Source: Chlorops oryzae
Lineage: Eukaryota; Arthropoda; Insecta; Diptera; Chloropidae
NCBI GenBank assembly: GCA_020466095.1
Contig: CM035809.1
Span: 8,466,723-8,530,722 of the forward strand
Reading direction: 5' to 3'
Length of the DNA: 64,000 bases
The number at the start of each line of letters is the position of its first letter. The first letter of the stretch is position 1. The position numbers and the translations under genes were made by a program. The notes beneath the pieces were generated by a model, which saw only the letters and a program-made list of their open reading frames with translations, did not search any database and was not told where the DNA came from. Below, one piece after another: positions 59,628 through 64,000 of the stretch.

Positions 59628-60647
59628 AAGCTACTGCTGTTAAGATGCATAAACTGAAGCTTGCTCAACATATAGGCATGCGGCATGCCCCATATAGGCA
59701 TATCGATCAAAAATGCCTTCAAAGGATCGATAAAAACTCATTTTAAATTAATTCACCGTTAAGCAAAGAATCGAAGCCAATTTAAAAAGCCAATCGTATT
59801 ATTTTCTTTTACAATATCAGTTCATAAATCGATTCCAGAAAAGAGAAAGTGTATCAAAGCCTTTCTGTGTTCCCTTAGACAATGTCTGGCACTTGTTATT
59901 CAATGAGTTTTTTTTTTTTGGTTTTGTGGGAGTTAATCATGCAATTAAGGAAAATTGAGGGCGCACCTCTTTGTAGATCTTAACTAAATTAAAGCAATTT
60001 GGAGTGTTTTTTCTTTTTACGAATTTCGGTGATGTTATGCAACTGCAATCGAGTCAAAGGAAACAGGGAAGTTTGTTTTTGCAAGGAGAAAAATAATATA
60101 AAATAAAATATTAAGAAATATTTCTTTTTATCTCCACCTCCTCGCAGTTTTCTCTAAATACTAAAACCCTTCCGGCAGTCTCTAATAAATAAGATTGACA
60201 TTATTTCAACACATCAATGCAAATTGCAGGCACCGATCGTAGTGACTTCGATTATTAAGCCTTAAAAAAGCGTTAAAAAAGCCTTAAAAAATTTCAACAT
60301 TTTGATGGAGGAAAATGAAAGTGTCTTTACTGCGCATGCGTAGGCTGGAATAAGCTCAAAAAGTAACAATTGAATGGACTCCCACAGCAAAGCTCATAAG
60401 ACCTTAAAAGTGATACCAGTGTAATTATTTTCTTAGAGGCTTTTAAAAAAATCTCCTTTCTCAGTTCTCAATGGGGAAAAATGTCTAGGAAAATTCACAT
60501 TCAAAGAGATCAAATCGTTTTTGTGGCGACCTTATTCAGTGGACGATCTTTGTTATGATCCATATATGCTTTCGGACTTCAATTCAAAAGAACAAATTAT
60601 TGAGTTTTCATATTTTTTTCAAACAACAAATGTGTTCAATGGGTTAA
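59628..60647. other. intergenic or intronic stretch
   Basis: AT-rich sequence with no supported feature. Confidence 0.4.
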
Positions 60648-60798
60648 AGGGCAATTCCACGAATTCGGACGTGATTCTCTAGGATCTAAAATTTTTTAAA
60701 AATATTTAGCAATCGTTGGGCACTGAAATTACACAATTTGTGCTCAGAATGGCTGCCACGAGCGTCACGGGTGGGACAGTATCTCGTGGAATTGCCCT
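60648..60798. mobile_element. MITE with AGGGCAATTCCACGA ends
   Basis: Both ends read AGGGCAATTCCACGA inward. TTAA precedes the left end; the right flank TAAA is one change away. The element is 151 bases and non-coding. Confidence 0.65.
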
Positions 60799-62592
60799 AA
60801 AATAAAATATAAAAAATATAAGAAAAATTGAAAGAAAAAATCCCTGAAACTGACAGCACTGGATCTCAATGACAATAATAACCTAACGGTACCTTGCACA
60901 CAACGAATCCAATTCTTTGTGATTTCCCGACTAACCGTGATCAGAGTGTTAAAAAATTTTTCTTCTTTAACTAATCTTTTGGTGTGTCGCACAAGTCATG
61001 AATTTGTTGAATTTTCAATTTGAAATGAATTTTTTATTTTTTCGTGATCCAAACTAACAGAGAAATTATTTATTTTCATCTCTTGAATTGTCCATGGAGA
61101 CCGCAGATATCGGACACGCTGTCATCTTTTTTGTATGACAAGTGAATCAATGACATTCGACAGACAGTCCACAAAAAAACGAAAAAACAAAAAAACCTAC
61201 TATGACTTTCTCTCATTTAGAGATTTTCCTCTCGAACTGGTATGCGATTGTTTGTGTTTCGACAATAGGTGCTAAAAAGCTGTGCACTCATAGATTTGAA
61301 TATTATTCGATGTCAGAGTCATAACTCCCATGCGATAATGAGGTAAGTAACCCGGCGCCGATGTTCTCAATTTTTTCGACGCAAGTTTTTCAACTGCCTT
61401 AGGGCGATGTCTTAATTTTCTCCATTCAAAAGGGGGGATTTTCTTATGCATTTTGTTTTTTCTTCTACTTCGTACATCGTTCCACTGAGAGGCTCCACTT
61501 TTAGTGGGTCACACACTTACTTTTTACGGCCTCTGAAAATTTTCTTCATCGGGTCAAGTGTACAAAAAATTGTAATTGTTGTCGGCTTTTTCGTTTTTCC
61601 ATTTCTTTCGTCAATTCATCACAAGAAAATATGTTTTTAAAATTTTCGTTACACACATTTCATATCAATTACTCGAATCGCATATATTTTACTTTAAAAA
61701 AGAAAGAGTAAAATGAAAAAAAAAGACTTTCATTTTTGAATTCCCAATACCCCAAGATCACTTCAATCGCGGCTCAGCGCTCAAATCAGATTCAAGAAAA
61801 CATTCAAAAGAGTCAAAACAAAAAAAAAAAAAAAATAATAAAAAATTATGCATTTTACTGCAATGACTTTTCACTTTTTTCCGCCGCACTACGAAGTTTG
61901 ATTGTTTTCATTTCATTTTTTTAAGCTTTATCATCGATTCCGATATTTTTTGTTTGATGAAAACAAAGAAAAAACTTCTTCAATTGAGCTTGAGACTTTT
62001 TATGAATCAAAAAAAGAAAATAAGAAGAAGAAAAAAAGACTTCGTTCATTATGCGGCGCAATGAAAAATGCATTATCACGCACTTGACATGGCGCAATTG
62101 TACGCATGCGCAGCAATGCGCTTTGCTCACTTGACTTTGTGGCTTCGCCGCTCCGTTTCAGGCATTTGAATCCGGAATGCCGCGATCGTCTAATCATCGG
62201 TTTAGCAGTTAAGCTTTTCAAAAGCGAAAGTAAAAGAGTTTCTGAGAAATGTGTGAAGCTTTTGATGAGAGGGGGCTTAGGAGAAGTTAGATAATTTGAT
62301 GATATGTTTTTTAAATCAAAATAACTCCTGAATATGGAAAGTTATTAGGATGACTTTTTCTTTTTGCAATCAGAAGAAGCTTACATACGAATAACGGGAG
62401 AGGGGGTTCGAGACCCTTTTGAAAGTTGAAGACTTCGTTTTAAGAATCATAAGACTCCATCCCGAAATAAATTTTTTGTCTACGCGCCTTATGAGAGGGA
62501 AGGAAAATGTAATTCTGCTCTCGCTATTCTCTTCGGAACACTCTTTGAAGAACGCCAGAGATTTTTGAGATTGATTAGATCGCCACTTCCAG
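60799..62592 (+). other. stretch upstream of the 62.6 kb exon
   Basis: A perfect donor (GAG/GTAAGT) lies at 61342, and a possible 63-codon frame from ATG at 62106 follows a CGCATGCGC motif. A further open frame at 62430-62598 (YAPYEREGKCNSALAILFG) runs on the plus strand just before the exon but ends in TAA. I could not join these into one gene model. Confidence 0.35.
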
Positions 62593-62859
62593 GTCAATAA
62601 GCACAAAAAGCGACTGAAACAAACCGAGAAGGAAGTTCAAAGATTTCTTTTGGAGAAAGAATATAAACCTCAGATTCTAGCAGAATCCCCAGCTCACCTT
62701 TATGAGAGGAGGAGAACACGGGCGAAGGAAATCGAACGAGCAAAAGAACTGTTTGGTATAGACATAGGACAGTTTAGAGATTCCTTCCTGAAAACCGGAG
62801 TTGGCACAATAGTTCCTCCAGCGAAGCAGTTCAACGGACATTTGGTCTTTGGACCCTAA
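62593..62859 (+). CDS. candidate terminal exon, unidentified protein
   Basis: After the acceptor CCACTTCCAG, 88 codons run to TAA at 62857-62859. The peptide starts VNKHKKRLKQTEKEVQRFLL, continues with a basic helical segment (LYERRRTRAKEIERAKELFG) and ends TGVGTIVPPAKQFNGHLVFG-P. Codon use and amino-acid balance look coding, and the ordered non-repetitive C-terminus is not typical of random AT-rich DNA. I do not recognise the family. The upstream exons were not found with certainty. Confidence 0.45.
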   Translation, partial: VNKHKKRLKQTEKEVQRFLLEKEYKPQILAESPAHLYERRRTRAKEIERAKELFGIDIGQFRDSFLKTGVGTIVPPAKQFNGHLVFGP

Positions 62860-64000
62860 TCAAAAAAATGGGGAGATAATTTAGATCAAACGATGTACTT
62901 TTATGCTAATCTAGGGGTAACTAGTCAATCTAGGAGAATTAACTACATTTAGATTAGTAAAATAAGGTATAGAAAAAACACAATAGATTAAAACCCGAAT
63001 GATATGGAACAATTTATCTTGAACTGACCACAAAAGGTCTACTCTTGGAGTAGCCAAATGTGGTGGGGTTACTTTCAAATAACAGATCCCTTTAGAACCA
63101 AAAAGTGTTTTAATACATTGGTAAAAATAAGATATAAAAGACATAAAGAAGAGTAACATTGGGATATTTGTGACCAGATGGAGAATAGCTGAAGATTACT
63201 CCGAATTACTGCAGGGATGGTACTGAGCAGGTTCAATCATTATTTTCTCCGTCTTTACTTCCGTTAATTTACTTTATTTTACTTATCATCACAACTTAAT
63301 TTTTATTGGTCATGGCTTTCGACCGTATCAATCGTAGGTAATCTCGTTGTTTCATTACTTCTCATTGGTAATAATTCTTCTATTGTTAATAAATTTGATT
63401 TGCTCTTTTTTGTTACTAATAAATCTTATTATTTGCTTTATTGCTTTTATCAAATCATTCGCATCTGTCGGCGATTTTTCTTTTTTCCCAAATCAAAGCT
63501 ACAAATTAAGGTGAATTACTTAGGTTTTATTTTTTGTCTTCTTATAATATTTCATTGAGCTATTGATTTACGGCGCACGATTTTTCATCGAATTTTTTGA
63601 GCAATGATAGTATCAATGAATTTATTGCGAATTTATGTGTCTTTTTTTTGCAATTTCGTATGCAATCAGTTTTTGTTGTGGGATTATGGGAAGTTATGAA
63701 TAATTAAAACAGCGGGCTGTTGATTTTAGAGGAATTCGAATGGTATTATTTCATCTATTGGGGCTTATGATGTATTTGATTGGCTTTTATTGCTGCTTTC
63801 AAGATCTGTGCCTTTGACTTCACGGTGCGGGGGTGATTTCATTTAAGCATTTACATTAATCTTGTTTTAAATCTTTAAATTATTCTAAGGAAATCACTGG
63901 AGTCCTAAAAGAGTTTCTTGTTAGCTCAAATTCGAAATAAGAGATCTCATAATGGGCCGGTAAAAAATCTAATATGACTCTTTCTGCACGCATATGTGAC
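62860..64000. other. right edge, no gene seen
   Basis: AT-rich sequence after the candidate terminal exon. No canonical poly(A) signal directly downstream, no repeat array and no supported exon. Confidence 0.4.

Noticed and set aside
61251..61341. Possible exon before a perfect GAG/GTAAGT donor
   Set aside because: Only 25 codons are open and the end phase does not fit the exon at 62593. No intermediate exon could be supported.
62395..62420. GGGGGTTCGAGACCC, resembling a tRNA T-arm
   Set aside because: No matching A box, acceptor stem or anticodon arm can be placed upstream.

Overview
The window looks like nuclear DNA of a fly (Diptera). It is AT-rich, the short introns are 52 to 124 bases with fly-type splice sites, and it carries a mariner element, a remnant of a non-LTR retrotransposon and many small inverted-repeat transposons. 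Only a small part is coding. I cannot name the species.

Left part, 0 to 24 kb. The minus strand carries a short Cys- and Gln-rich gene at the left edge. Beside it lies one large coiled-coil gene that I rebuilt as eleven coding exons between 24,160 and 2,295, with every junction in phase and about 1,528 residues. A 13.7 kb intron of this gene contains, on the plus strand, an intronless choline-phosphate cytidylyltransferase gene (11,272 to 12,156). The same intron holds a possible alternative first exon, a TTAAG-rich minisatellite, a degraded retrotransposon with RNase H remains and several MITEs. Another intron holds about 0.9 kb of GATA/GATG microsatellite.

Middle part, 24 to 41 kb. A 2.6 kb block is duplicated in tandem (25,811 to 31,015) and runs into a GTGTAGAG-like simple array. 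A 1.1 kb foldback element built from GACCTATTTT motifs follows. A two-exon plus-strand gene at 37,399 to 38,422 encodes the coiled-coil end of a Nup62-type nucleoporin without any FG repeats. At 39,355 to 40,632 is a nearly complete mariner with perfect 33-base ends, a TA duplication and one frameshift. It sits inside an older repeat made of AAATGAGTCCG-like units.

Right part, 41 to 64 kb. I find no complete gene here. There are two candidate plus-strand exons (41,880 to 42,029 and 62,593 to 62,859), a cluster of CGATA motifs, and many MITEs, among them a 734-base TTAA-flanked Kolobok-like element. No tRNA, rRNA or CRISPR was seen. No new molecular system is evident. The most unusual items are the FG-less Nup62 relative, the nested cytidylyltransferase, and the variety of palindromic mobile elements in one stretch.
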